DNA of 64,000 nt from contig CALCJD010000015.1 of the NCBI GenBank assembly GCA_937960895.1, forward strand, positions 62,001 to 126,000, in the 5' to 3' direction. The translations under genes were made by a program, and so were the position numbers. This document shows, piece by piece, positions 25,700-34,392 of this stretch (position 1 is the stretch's first letter; each line of letters opens with the position of its first letter). The stretch is from an uncultured Spartobacteria bacterium. Its GTDB lineage: Bacteria > Verrucomicrobiota > Verrucomicrobiia > Chthoniobacterales > Terrimicrobiaceae. The notes under the pieces were generated by a model. It did no database searches and had not been told where the DNA came from. It was given only the letters and a program-made list of their open reading frames with translations.

Positions 25700-26916
25700 C
25701 AGTAGGGAATCGGGTCGGTCGAGGGACCGCCCAGCGCGTAATCCAGCAGCCGCTCCAGCTTGCGGCGGTCAAATGTGGTGTCGAAGGACTCGGACGCGTT
25801 TTCGCCGAAGCCGTACCAATATTCGTGTCCGAGAAGCTGATTGTAGTGGGGCGTGCTGGCGTCCCACCAATACGGGTTGTGCAGTTCGATCAGCTTCGCA
25901 CCCGGCGGACAAAAGATGCAATTGATGAACCCGCTGCCGTGCGGCCCGCCCACGGCCTCCGCCTCCGCGAACAGGCGCACCTTGTCGCGGGTGGTCATGT
26001 CCTGGCAGAAGATCCGTTCAAACCCGTGGTCCTTCCAGACCGGCCACAATTCGTCCTCGTTGACCAGGCGGCGCTTGTCCTTGGCCCGGCTGATGTAGAG
26101 GCGCCGGGTGGGCCGCGCGCCTCCGGTCACCCCGGCCCCGGCCAGCATGCGGCGGCGATATTCCTTCAGATGCACGGCGTGCGGGAAAAAGCATTCGTCC
26201 GAGGTTTTCGCGATCACCAGTTCGTCACACTCGGTGAGAAGGGAGTCGGTGAAGACGAACTGGTCGCGTCCGATGCCCAACAGTTCAAAGGTTTCGTAGT
26301 GCCACTCGCGGAACTGCGGCGTGGCCAGGATTTTCTCGCCGGCCAGCGAGTCAAAGAGGGTGGCCTTGAGGGCGCAGTCGAGCGTGAAGTGCGAGATGTT
26401 GATGTCCGCGTAAATCACCGCGAAATGAATCACCCGTCCTTTGATTTTCACCGGCCGGGCCTGACGCCACTCCCGGCTGCGCGGTTTCCACATGCCGAAA
26501 TACGATTCCCTGATCAGCTCGTCGTTTTCGGTGAAGACCGCGCCGCCGCGCTGGTACACGCGCGCCTTGGGAACGGTGCACACAAAGGTGTCCCCCAGCC
26601 GGTAACGCCGCACGGCGTGCAGCGCCGTCGCCCAGCGCCAGGAAATGCGCGGATCGCGGCGCCATTCGCGATGGCGTCGCAGCATCTCCCCGCCGCGGGT
26701 GACCCAGAGGTGAAAATCCTCGCTGAGGCAGCGGCTGACATCGTTGCTCTGAATGGTCCCGTCGGCCACCTTCCGCACCGGCCACCCCCGGCGGGCGGCC
26801 TCGGCGGCGAGGTCGGGGATCACCGGAAAATCCAGCTCCGGATCCCGCCGGTCCAGCAGCCAGCGATTGAGGGCAAATTGGCGATCCGCCGCCCAGCGTC
26901 TCAGACGGGAAATCAT
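25699..26916 (-). CDS. GT61/DUF563-type glycosyltransferase (capsular polysaccharide type)
   Basis: 405 aa. The first 230 residues are strand-rich with ARVYQRGGAVFTENDELIRESY. The C-terminal part has YISRAKDKRRLVNEDELWP (the S-R-x6-R-R loop) and AVGGPHGSGFINCIFCPPGAKLIEL, the G-x-H-G and following hydrophobic strand that define the DUF563/GT61 group. These enzymes transfer pentoses or amino sugars in plant, fungal and bacterial surface glycans. Its ATG overlaps the FkbM gene stop by 4 bp. Confidence 0.85.
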   Translation of the reverse strand: MISRLRRWAADRQFALNRWLLDRRDPELDFPVIPDLAAEAARRGWPVRKVADGTIQSNDVSRCLSEDFHLWVTRGGEMLRRHREWRRDPRISWRWATALHAVRRYRLGDTFVCTVPKARVYQRGGAVFTENDELIRESYFGMWKPRSREWRQARPVKIKGRVIHFAVIYADINISHFTLDCALKATLFDSLAGEKILATPQFREWHYETFELLGIGRDQFVFTDSLLTECDELVIAKTSDECFFPHAVHLKEYRRRMLAGAGVTGGARPTRRLYISRAKDKRRLVNEDELWPVWKDHGFERIFCQDMTTRDKVRLFAEAEAVGGPHGSGFINCIFCPPGAKLIELHNPYWWDASTPHYNQLLGHEYWYGFGENASESFDTTFDRRKLERLLDYALGGPSTDPIPY

Positions 26917-27641
26917 CGATAATCGTTGTGCGCAAACGGAGCCGCATCCGCGCGGCAGAAATAAAAATCCATCTGCCAGAGGCAGCGGTCGTACGGACGC
27001 AGGAGCGGGTCCGCCATGTCGTAGCAGCGGAAGCCCAGCGCCTCGATCCGTCCGCACATCTCGGGAAACCGCAGCGCATGCGGGGAGATGTTGAAATTGT
27101 AGACCTCCATGATGATCACCGAGGTCTGCGCCAGGGTTTTTTCCGCCCCGCGGAGGATTTCGTCCTCAAAGCCGTGCGTGTCGAACTTCACCAGATGGGG
27201 GCCGGGCAGGCGGTGTTCGGCGACCAGTTCGTCGAGGGTGGCGGAACGCACCCGGCGCGCCTCGCCGCCCCGACCGTCCACCGTGCTTCCATCCAGGTCC
27301 GGGGACACCGAAAGCGTGACCTCCCTCACCACCCCGCTACCCGCGGCCGCGATGGCAAAGTCGAAGTTCGGCTTTTCGCGCCTGAGTTCCTCCAGCGCGG
27401 CGGACCGCTCGGCCAGCGGTTCGACGGCGAGAAATTTCGCCTGGGGAAAATGGACCATCGCCTTGCGCGACCACCGTCCGTCCGACGCCCCGATGTCGAT
27501 CACCGAGGCCACGGGGAAGCCGTGCGCCCCGATCCGCTGCAGGGCTTCGGGCGCGGTGAATTGCGTGAAGGGATTTTCCCAGACCTTGGAAACCAGCGGA
27601 CTGAGCTTCCGCTTCAGAAATCGGACGAGGCGTTGCTTCAT
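26913..27641 (-). CDS. FkbM-family methyltransferase
   Basis: 242 aa. VASVIDIGASDGRWSRKAM is the SAM-binding loop (D-x-G-A-x-x-G), FLAVEPLAERSAALEEL the ribose-binding acidic strand, and ATLDELVAEH with LVKFDTHGFEDEILRGAE the FkbM-specific segments. FkbM enzymes O-methylate hydroxyls of natural products and many surface polysaccharides. The start overlaps the upstream GT2 stop by 4 bp. Acts on the glycan by inference. Confidence 0.9.
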   Translation of the reverse strand: MKQRLVRFLKRKLSPLVSKVWENPFTQFTAPEALQRIGAHGFPVASVIDIGASDGRWSRKAMVHFPQAKFLAVEPLAERSAALEELRREKPNFDFAIAAAGSGVVREVTLSVSPDLDGSTVDGRGGEARRVRSATLDELVAEHRLPGPHLVKFDTHGFEDEILRGAEKTLAQTSVIIMEVYNFNISPHALRFPEMCGRIEALGFRCYDMADPLLRPYDRCLWQMDFYFCRADAAPFAHNDYR

Positions 27642-28522
27642 ACCTTCACGTGATCGATGCGCCAGGAGGTGTTGTCGCGGGTGCGGGAAATCACCGGGGC
27701 CTCATAAAGCAGCCCCGCCGATACGGCGAGCGGCTGAAGGCCGGCGGGCAGGCGGTCCCGCATGAGCGGGCGGAGGTGTCGGTACCAGGCGGATTGTCCC
27801 CTTCCCGGAAAATGCGTCTCCAGCGCGCGGCGGGCCTGATGAAAATATTCCGTCCGCGCCCGGGCGGTCTGCTGGTCGCCGTGCTGACGGAAACCGGCGA
27901 GCGGCACACTCACGGCGTGCAACTGCGCCTGCCGGGCAAACCGGCACCAGAGTTCGAAGTCCCCCGCCGAGCCGAATTCGGTGGAAAGCGCCCCGCCGCT
28001 GCGTTCCCACAGCGACCGGCGCCAGAAGGTGCTTTCCTGCTGGATGGGCGCGGCAAAAAAACCGTCGGCCCCGCCGCAATATTCGCCGCGAGCAAAGGCC
28101 TCCCGGGCATAACCGCGGCTGTCGAAGCAGTTCGTCGCACGCCCCTCCGCGTCCCAGCGGAGCGGGAACCGCGTGGTCAGCCACTCGACCTCGGGGAAGG
28201 TCTCGAAGATCTCGCTGACCACCGCCAGCGTCCACGGACAATGCAGGTCGTCGGAATTGAGCCAGCCCATGATGTCGCCTTCGACATGACGGAACCCCTT
28301 GTTGATGGCGTCGTATTGACCGGCGTCCTTCTCCGAAACCGTCCAGGCCAGGCGTCCGGCGAAGGATTTCAGCATCTCGGCCGAGCCGTCCGTGGAGGCG
28401 CCGTCCACCACCGCATAATTCAGACGGGGGTGGTTTTGCGACAGCACCGAGTTGATGGCGGCCTCCAGAAAACGCCGTTGATTGAACGACGGCGTCACCA
28501 ATGCCACGGAGAGTTTGCCCAC
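27638..28522 (-). CDS. Glycosyltransferase family 2, GTG start
   Basis: 294 aa from a GTG at 28520-28522 that shares one base with the MBOAT stop (TAGTG). VALVTPSFNQRRFLEAAINSV opens the GT-A fold. AVVDGASTDGSAEMLKSF and GWLNSDDLHCPWTL (NSDD metal site) are typical of the glycosyltransferase family 2 subgroup with DGxSTDGS. GSAGDFELWCRFA is the acidic catalytic motif. C-terminus is longer than the core. Inverting transfer; donor unknown. Confidence 0.88.
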   Translation of the reverse strand: MGKLSVALVTPSFNQRRFLEAAINSVLSQNHPRLNYAVVDGASTDGSAEMLKSFAGRLAWTVSEKDAGQYDAINKGFRHVEGDIMGWLNSDDLHCPWTLAVVSEIFETFPEVEWLTTRFPLRWDAEGRATNCFDSRGYAREAFARGEYCGGADGFFAAPIQQESTFWRRSLWERSGGALSTEFGSAGDFELWCRFARQAQLHAVSVPLAGFRQHGDQQTARARTEYFHQARRALETHFPGRGQSAWYRHLRPLMRDRLPAGLQPLAVSAGLLYEAPVISRTRDNTSWRIDHVKV

Positions 28523-30078
28523 TAGAACTGGAAGTAGATGAACTCGCTGGGTCGCGCGACGAAGAACGACTTCAGGATGATGAACATGACGATGCCCAAG
28601 CCGACGGCCACCCACCAGGTGGGGCGCAGGCTGAAGCGCGACTTGTCGGTGATCTTGTCCGTCGACGGCCGCCAGCGGCGGAGCAGCACAAAGGTGTTGG
28701 GCATGATCAGCGCCCAGGCGAGCAGGAAGGCGAGCCAGAAGATCTCCGTGCGGCCGATTTCCGGCAGGGCGGTTTCCACGAACTGCACCCCGAACCGGCC
28801 GAGGGCGTCGGCATAGGACGCGGCATGATAGGCCGGCGCGGTGAGTCCGGCGCCGCCAAACATGGCGCCGATGATGCTGTGGGCCTTCGCCACGCTCGGG
28901 CTGCGGAAATAGACGAAGGTGAGCATGATGAACACAAAGGTGATCATCCACTTCAGGGCGATGACCGGCCTGGGGTCGTTTTTCGGCGGGCCGAGGAATT
29001 TGTGCGAAGCATGGTTCAGGGCGAGGCCGATGCCGTTCCAGAAGCCGAAGAGGATGAACGGCCAGCCGGCTCCGTGCCAGACGCCGCTGACAATCATCGT
29101 GGCAAAGATGCTCAGCATGCCGCGCACCAGGCTGCTGTTGGCCTTGTCGAGCGGCATTTTCCAGTGGTCGCGCATCAGGCGGCTGAGCGGAACGTAGACG
29201 TAGTCCCGCAGGAACCGGCCGAGCGTGATGTGCCAGCAACTCCAGAAATCGATGATGTTGGTGGCCTTGTAGGGCGAAAGGAAATTGACCGGCAGCCGGA
29301 TGCCAAACAACAGCCCCAGTCCGAGCGCCATGTCGGAATAGGCCGAAAAATCGTAATAGACCTGCATGGCAAAGGCCACCGCGCCGGCCCACGCCTCAAA
29401 GAACGTGATGGTGCCCGGCGGAGAATTGAAGATGGGATCGGAAACCGACGCGGCCGTTTCGGCGAAGACGATCTTTTTGGCCACACCGAGCAGGAGCAGC
29501 ATGATGCCCGGGAAGAAATGCCGGGTGAGGATTTTGGGAAGTCCGTGCCGGATCTGCGGAAAAAATTCCCAGTGCCGCAGGATGGGCCCGGCCACCAGAT
29601 GCGGAAAGAACATGATGAACATGCAGTAGTCCAGAATGCTCCGGCGCTTGTCGGGCTTCCGGTACACATCGGTGGTGTAGGCGATCTGCGTGAAGGTGTA
29701 GAACGAGATGGCGAGCGGCAGGATCACGTCGTCCTGCGCAAACGTCCATCCGGTCACCGCGCTGAGATTTTCGAAGAAAAAGTTCCGGTATTTGAAATAC
29801 CCCAGGATCCCCACATTCACCAGCACGCCGAAGGTGAGCAGCAGTCCGCGCGGCGAACCCTTCTTCATGCGGAAAAGACCCTCCGCAACGAGGTAGTTGA
29901 AAATGATGGAAAACGCCATCAGCGGCACAAACTCCACACGCCAGCTGGCGTAGAAGACCACCGAGGCGCCGATGAGCCACAGTTTGCCCCAAAGCGTTCC
30001 GATCCGCTTTGCGAGCACATAACCCGCCAGGGCCAGGGGCAGGAAAAGAACGAGGAAGTTCGCGGAGTGAAAAAGCAT
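28522..30078 (-). CDS. MBOAT-family O-acyltransferase (AlgI/DltB-like)
   Basis: 518 aa with about ten to twelve hydrophobic segments. FWSCWHITLGRFLRDYVYVPL (His283) and SGVWHGAGWPFILFGFWNG (His335) are the two conserved membrane histidines of MBOAT enzymes; the second is the catalytic one. Other signatures: VFYASWRVEFVPL, FFPHLVAGPILRH and YDFSAYSDMALG. These proteins move acyl groups across the inner membrane to acylate exported polysaccharide (alginate acetylation by AlgI, teichoic acid D-alanylation by DltB). It lies beside an acyltransferase-3 gene and an SGNH-like partner. Confidence 0.95.
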   Translation of the reverse strand: MLFHSANFLVLFLPLALAGYVLAKRIGTLWGKLWLIGASVVFYASWRVEFVPLMAFSIIFNYLVAEGLFRMKKGSPRGLLLTFGVLVNVGILGYFKYRNFFFENLSAVTGWTFAQDDVILPLAISFYTFTQIAYTTDVYRKPDKRRSILDYCMFIMFFPHLVAGPILRHWEFFPQIRHGLPKILTRHFFPGIMLLLLGVAKKIVFAETAASVSDPIFNSPPGTITFFEAWAGAVAFAMQVYYDFSAYSDMALGLGLLFGIRLPVNFLSPYKATNIIDFWSCWHITLGRFLRDYVYVPLSRLMRDHWKMPLDKANSSLVRGMLSIFATMIVSGVWHGAGWPFILFGFWNGIGLALNHASHKFLGPPKNDPRPVIALKWMITFVFIMLTFVYFRSPSVAKAHSIIGAMFGGAGLTAPAYHAASYADALGRFGVQFVETALPEIGRTEIFWLAFLLAWALIMPNTFVLLRRWRPSTDKITDKSRFSLRPTWWVAVGLGIVMFIILKSFFVARPSEFIYFQF

Positions 30079-30082
30079 GGTC

Positions 30083-31138
30083 CTAGAAATTCATTTTCCG
30101 GGAAAGGCGGCGCGCCAGATTATGACTCGGCCACTCGACAAGACGGGCAAAGACATAGGCAAAGACAAAGGTGGCTCCGACGAGCAGCACAAACCGCAGG
30201 CACAACCAGAAAAAGTGGGACTGCAGCAACTCGTCGAATTCCGGAAAATAATTCCTCAGGAACATCTCCACGCCGACCTGCGTGATGGGATGCGTGAGGT
30301 AGAGCGAATAGATCCAGGAACCCAGCCAGGTCAAAAGCGCGGGAACCACCCGGCCCGAGGAGAAGTAGCAGATTTCCAGCCAGATCCAGTAGGTCACGAA
30401 GATGCCGAAGGGCACGCCCAGATAGATCCAGTAGACAATCTTGTAAAAGGACAGGATGGCGAGCACCGGGGTGAAAATCAGGATGATGGCCCGGACAAGA
30501 ACCACCTTCCGGGATTGCGGGACGGGCAGGGCATCGGCCCGCGCGCGGGCGGTGTAAGCCTCGGCGATCACGCAGCCCATCACCCACACCGGCAGAAAGA
30601 TCGGAATCAGGATGGCGGTGCCGACATCCACACTGCCGTCGATGTTCAACTTCATCCCGACGGCCGAAAGAACGAAGGACACAAAAAGCAGGGCGTTCCA
30701 GCCCACCTTTTTCGCCGCGTGATACAGCAGCGGGTACAGCGCGTAATAGGCGAGATCGCAGAGAATCGTCCAGGCCAGGTCGTTGCCGTAAAGCATGTTG
30801 TATTGACGCCCGGTCAGCCATGCAAAGGGCAGGACGAGAAAATAGGGAATGAGCACGCGCACGAAGCGGCGCGTCAGATACGCCCCCCATTTGGGCGTGG
30901 TTCCGGCCGCCACGGCCGGGTAATGGATGCAAAATCCCGAGATGACAAAAAATGCCAGCACCCCCGTGCCGCCAAAGAGAATGCTGTCCCAGGCGAGGTC
31001 AAAGTAGGGCAGGACGCGGTTTCCCGGCGGCTTGGCGCCATGATACAGGCAGACCCACAGCGCCGACAAAAAGCGGATGGCATCCAGGGGCAGGATGTTG
31101 ACCGGAAGCTTTTTCGAAGCCGCCGCCGGTGCCGTCAT
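30083..31138 (-). CDS. Acyltransferase family 3 (OafA/OatA-like) membrane protein
   Basis: 351 aa with about ten hydrophobic segments. LDAIRFLSALWVCLYHG at the start carries the conserved R-x10-H motif of the acyltransferase-3 fold, and FFVISGFCIHY matches the F-x-I-S-G-x-x motif. These enzymes O-acetylate sugars of LPS, peptidoglycan or exported glycans. The ATG at 31138 that overlaps the upstream stop by 4 bp is preferred; an in-frame ATG seven codons earlier (31159) is possible. It sits between MBOAT and the SGNH-like gene. Confidence 0.9.
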   Translation of the reverse strand: MTAPAAASKKLPVNILPLDAIRFLSALWVCLYHGAKPPGNRVLPYFDLAWDSILFGGTGVLAFFVISGFCIHYPAVAAGTTPKWGAYLTRRFVRVLIPYFLVLPFAWLTGRQYNMLYGNDLAWTILCDLAYYALYPLLYHAAKKVGWNALLFVSFVLSAVGMKLNIDGSVDVGTAILIPIFLPVWVMGCVIAEAYTARARADALPVPQSRKVVLVRAIILIFTPVLAILSFYKIVYWIYLGVPFGIFVTYWIWLEICYFSSGRVVPALLTWLGSWIYSLYLTHPITQVGVEMFLRNYFPEFDELLQSHFFWLCLRFVLLVGATFVFAYVFARLVEWPSHNLARRLSRKMNF

Positions 31139-32136
31139 TTGGGACGTGTTTTCAGCCATTCTTCAAAAACGGGATTGGCCAGCAGCCAGTCGCTCACGAT
31201 CCGGCTGCGCTCCCTGGCGGCCTTTTCCGTCAGGTGGCCGGAGTGGTCAAAAAATTGGTCGCCCTGCTCGACGGAGATGGTCGGTTCTCCAACGACCACC
31301 ACGCCGTGGGATTCGTAAAATTCGCGGATTTCCTTCTGGATGGCCGCGATCTGCGCGCGGTCATATTCCGGATGCAGCAGGCGGGGCGGCCAGGTGGCAA
31401 AGACGGGCAGGCCCATTTTCCGGAAGCGTTTGATGTAATAGGCCAGCCGTTCCGTGGCCTCGGGATTGATGGGCTCCAGCGTTTTCGGCTGGGCATAGGG
31501 GTCCACCGGCTTGGCGTAGGCGGCATTGCGGTCGGTGATCTCCCCTTCCTCGTCGGTGAGCCCCACCACCTCCTTCGCGAAGGCGTGGATATCCTCGCCG
31601 CTGCGAAGACGCTGCAGATATTGCCAGCGGAATTGAAACTCGCTCAGCGGAGGCGCGAGAACATACCGCAGGGCCTCCAGCGGGGGCAGCGTGAGCAGCA
31701 TGTGCGGATGCACCCTCAGCATGTGGTCCATGGAGCGGTATTGGAACGGATCGCGTTCGAACTGCTCGTATTCGAAGGCCATGAGGATCGCGTCGCCGGG
31801 GCGCGCCACCTCCAGGGCGTCGCTGCAGACGCCCGCAATGGACAGCCCCGCGTGAATGGCCATGTTGGCGACGGGCACCCCCAGTTTTTTCTCCAGGGTG
31901 GCCACCCGGAAGCCGTACCACCCGGTCGAACCGGCGACGATGATGAGCCGGCCGCCCTGACGTTTCTCGGCGGCGGCCTTCTTCCGGGCCACAATTTCCT
32001 CGACCCAGTATTCGTCATGGGTCGTCACCATGTTGTACATGAAAAAGACAAAGCCGACCCAGACGGCAAAGGCCGCCAGACACGTCGCCAGCGCAATCAG
32101 CAGAAAGCCCCAAAGCCGTTTCCAGGATAATGACAT
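31135..32136 (-). CDS. Membrane-anchored SGNH-like accessory acyltransferase
   Basis: 333 aa. One N-terminal transmembrane segment (LLIALATCLAAFAVWVGFVF), then an extracytoplasmic domain. IIVAGSTGWYGFRV has a Gly-Ser near the place of the nucleophile block, MAIHAGLSIAGVC follows, and near the C-terminus FFDHSGHLTEKA gives the Asp-x-x-His of the SGNH catalytic pair. This is the layout of DltD/AlgJ-type partners, which work with MBOAT proteins to acylate exported polymers. The nucleophile assignment needs alignment. Confidence 0.75.
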   Translation of the reverse strand: MSLSWKRLWGFLLIALATCLAAFAVWVGFVFFMYNMVTTHDEYWVEEIVARKKAAAEKRQGGRLIIVAGSTGWYGFRVATLEKKLGVPVANMAIHAGLSIAGVCSDALEVARPGDAILMAFEYEQFERDPFQYRSMDHMLRVHPHMLLTLPPLEALRYVLAPPLSEFQFRWQYLQRLRSGEDIHAFAKEVVGLTDEEGEITDRNAAYAKPVDPYAQPKTLEPINPEATERLAYYIKRFRKMGLPVFATWPPRLLHPEYDRAQIAAIQKEIREFYESHGVVVVGEPTISVEQGDQFFDHSGHLTEKAARERSRIVSDWLLANPVFEEWLKTRPK

Positions 32137-32152
32137 GGCGATAAATACAAAA

Positions 32153-33442
32153 TCAGGCTGCCCGGCTCACGACGTTCCCGGCGCATTCGGCCGCCAGGGC
32201 GGCGTAAAGCTCGGAATATCTTCGGGCATAAACCTCCAGTGAATACTCATCGAGCGCCCTTCGTCTAGCCTGAGTCGCAAGGCGTTCGCGCTCAACCGGA
32301 TCGTCAAGAATCCTCCCCAGCACCGCCGCCAGCTGGCGGGTGTCGTACGGTTTGCAGAGAAAGCCCACTTCGCCGTCGGTGATGGCATCGGGCATGCCGC
32401 CGATGTCAAACGCCACCGTCGGACACCCCGAGGCCAGCGCCTCGAGCACGGTGCTGGCGAAGTTTTCCTCGCGGGAGGGCGCGGCAAACACCGTCGCCGC
32501 CCGGTAGGCGTGCTTGCGCAGCGGGGTTTCCAGGCGTCCCAGGTCGAAGGATGGCACCGGGATTTCCTTCCACGGGATTTCCGTGGTGGTGCCGTAAACC
32601 GCCAGTCCGAAGGTCGGACCGCGCTCCGCATGCAAATGGTGAACCGCCTCCAGCAGCAGGTCGAACCCCTTGCGTTTCTCGGCGGGGTTTTGCGCCCCCA
32701 TCAGAATGATCGGCAGGTCGGGCGGAAGTTTGAGGATCCCGCAGGATTCCAAGCGGTCGGCGGGGGCGAAGGTTTCCGTGTCGATGCCCGTCGGGATGGT
32801 GACGACCCGGTTGCCGGCGATGATCGGGGAGCTCTCGGCGTCCCTGGCCATCTGTCGGCTCAGGGTGACAAATGTCGGGCGCGCCTTTTGGTACACGCGG
32901 CGTTTGCGATGCCAGTTCCACCGTGACGGATCCCAGGGCAGCGACGACTGCATCAGCGGACATGCCCCGCAGCCGGTGCGGTATTTTTCGCAGCCGTACG
33001 TGTAACCGCACCCGCCGCTGAGGGGCCAGTAATCCAGCAGCGAAATCAGAAGCGGTTTGTTGAGCTTCGGAAGCTGCTCGGGCGTGGCGAGTCCAAAAAT
33101 GATCCACTGGACGTGCACGACATCGGCCTCGCGGATCCACGGATGGTTCGCGACGTCGAAGCGGGGAATCCAGTTGGAAAAAATGGGCGGATTGTTCCAG
33201 CGTCCGCGCACCCAGGGCGCGATGGGATATTCCGGCAGATGGGGAAACCTCCGCAAAATGGCGTGCCGGAGCGGAAACCGGTCCGGGGTGGCGATGTCCG
33301 TGCGGTCGTCGAAGGATCCCACCCGGGCGGCGCAGAGAATGCGCGAGTCGACTCCATGGCGCTGCAGCTGACGGTTGAGACCGTCGATGGCCGTCCATGC
33401 CCCGCCCTTGCCGGCGTAATAACTGAGATGAACAACCTTCAT
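32153..33442 (-). CDS. Glycosyltransferase family 4, WcaC-like
   Basis: 429 aa. VVHLSYYAGKGGAWTAIDGLNRQL is a GT4 opening with AGKGGAW. A Cys-rich insertion follows (GGCGYTYGCEKYRTGCGACP), as seen in WcaC-like colanic acid transferases. The donor half has IILMGAQNPAEKRKGFDLLLEAV and SREENFASTVLEALASGCPTVAFD, the E-x7-E helix with the typical EENF lead. Retaining glycosyl transfer at the cytosolic membrane face. It starts 4 bases inside the deacetylase gene's end. Confidence 0.92.
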   Translation of the reverse strand: MKVVHLSYYAGKGGAWTAIDGLNRQLQRHGVDSRILCAARVGSFDDRTDIATPDRFPLRHAILRRFPHLPEYPIAPWVRGRWNNPPIFSNWIPRFDVANHPWIREADVVHVQWIIFGLATPEQLPKLNKPLLISLLDYWPLSGGCGYTYGCEKYRTGCGACPLMQSSLPWDPSRWNWHRKRRVYQKARPTFVTLSRQMARDAESSPIIAGNRVVTIPTGIDTETFAPADRLESCGILKLPPDLPIILMGAQNPAEKRKGFDLLLEAVHHLHAERGPTFGLAVYGTTTEIPWKEIPVPSFDLGRLETPLRKHAYRAATVFAAPSREENFASTVLEALASGCPTVAFDIGGMPDAITDGEVGFLCKPYDTRQLAAVLGRILDDPVERERLATQARRRALDEYSLEVYARRYSELYAALAAECAGNVVSRAA

Positions 33443-34392
33443 TCCTGCCAGTAGCGCGAACGAAAGGGCAGACCGTCCCGCCCGTCGACATCAAGCACAT
33501 CAATGCGGGCGAGGAGGAGCGGGTCGGCCGCGGTGCGGTTTTTCGCGCGTTCCATGGTGAATCCCCCGCGGTATCCGGCTCCGGCGGCCAACTGACCCGT
33601 CGTCCGATCGACCGCCTTTTCATTGCCGAAGGGATAACTGACAAACTCCACGGGCGCGCCGGACCATTCCTCCAGATCCCGGCGGCTTTCCGCCAGTTCC
33701 CGACGCGCGCGGTCCGGGTCGAGCCGCGCCAGCGGACGGTGGCTCACCCCGTGCGATCCGACGGCGCCAAGCGCCCCCAGTTCGCGGATCTGTTCGCGCG
33801 ACATGTAAAATTCGTCCACGAAGGCCGCCTCGTCGATCCCGCACGCGGAAAAGAGCACATCCAGCACGTGTTCGGCCTTTTCCGCATCGAGGTGATAGTT
33901 GAAGAAAAACTTGAGCGCCGCCGCCTCGGGCGCGTCATAGCGGTAGTGGCGGGAAATGGTTTCCGGATCGAGTTCCGTCGGTGACGAATCCAGCAATCCG
34001 TCCCCGCGGGCCTTTTCCAGGGCTTCAAAAAGCGTGTGGTCCCCGCGTGTGGCCCGCAGAAAATGCAGCTTGTGGGTGGCCGCCGCCCGGCCGTGCGCCC
34101 GCGGACCCGACGAAACAAAAAAGGCCGCCGGCACGCCCAGCCTCCGCAATTCGGGCAGCGCCGTCTCGGACTGACAGCGCAGACCGTCGTCAAAGGTGAC
34201 CAGACAGAGATCGGCCTCGGGAAACCCGCCCCCTTCCAGAAGCCGCCGCAGGTCGGGAAGGCCGATGAACTCGAAGTGCCGGCCCATTGCCTCCAGGATT
34301 TCCCCGAATTTTTCCACGCTCAGCGAATTGACGCCGGCATGGGGGTAGCGGGGCATCCCGACATAATGAAAATTGACCGCGGTGACCGGCAT
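33439..34392 (-). CDS. Polysaccharide deacetylase (NodB homology, CE4)
   Basis: 317 aa. LCLVTFDDGLRCQSETALPEL carries the TFDDG motif, where the first Asp is the catalytic base and the second binds metal. GSHGVSHRPLARLDPDRARREL is the H-x3-H zinc motif, and VEFVSYPFGNEKAVDRTT the third conserved block. The family removes acetyl (or formyl) groups from amino sugars. It starts at the ATG sharing one base with the formyltransferase stop (TGATG), so these two are coupled. A formyl-sugar or N-acetyl-sugar substrate is plausible. Confidence 0.9.
   Translation of the reverse strand: MPVTAVNFHYVGMPRYPHAGVNSLSVEKFGEILEAMGRHFEFIGLPDLRRLLEGGGFPEADLCLVTFDDGLRCQSETALPELRRLGVPAAFFVSSGPRAHGRAAATHKLHFLRATRGDHTLFEALEKARGDGLLDSSPTELDPETISRHYRYDAPEAAALKFFFNYHLDAEKAEHVLDVLFSACGIDEAAFVDEFYMSREQIRELGALGAVGSHGVSHRPLARLDPDRARRELAESRRDLEEWSGAPVEFVSYPFGNEKAVDRTTGQLAAGAGYRGGFTMERAKNRTAADPLLLARIDVLDVDGRDGLPFRSRYWQE

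Noticed and set aside
28501..30285. 594-codon plus-strand open frame opposite the MBOAT gene
   Set aside because: It is a high-GC shadow; the minus-strand frame has all MBOAT signatures and clean membrane segments.
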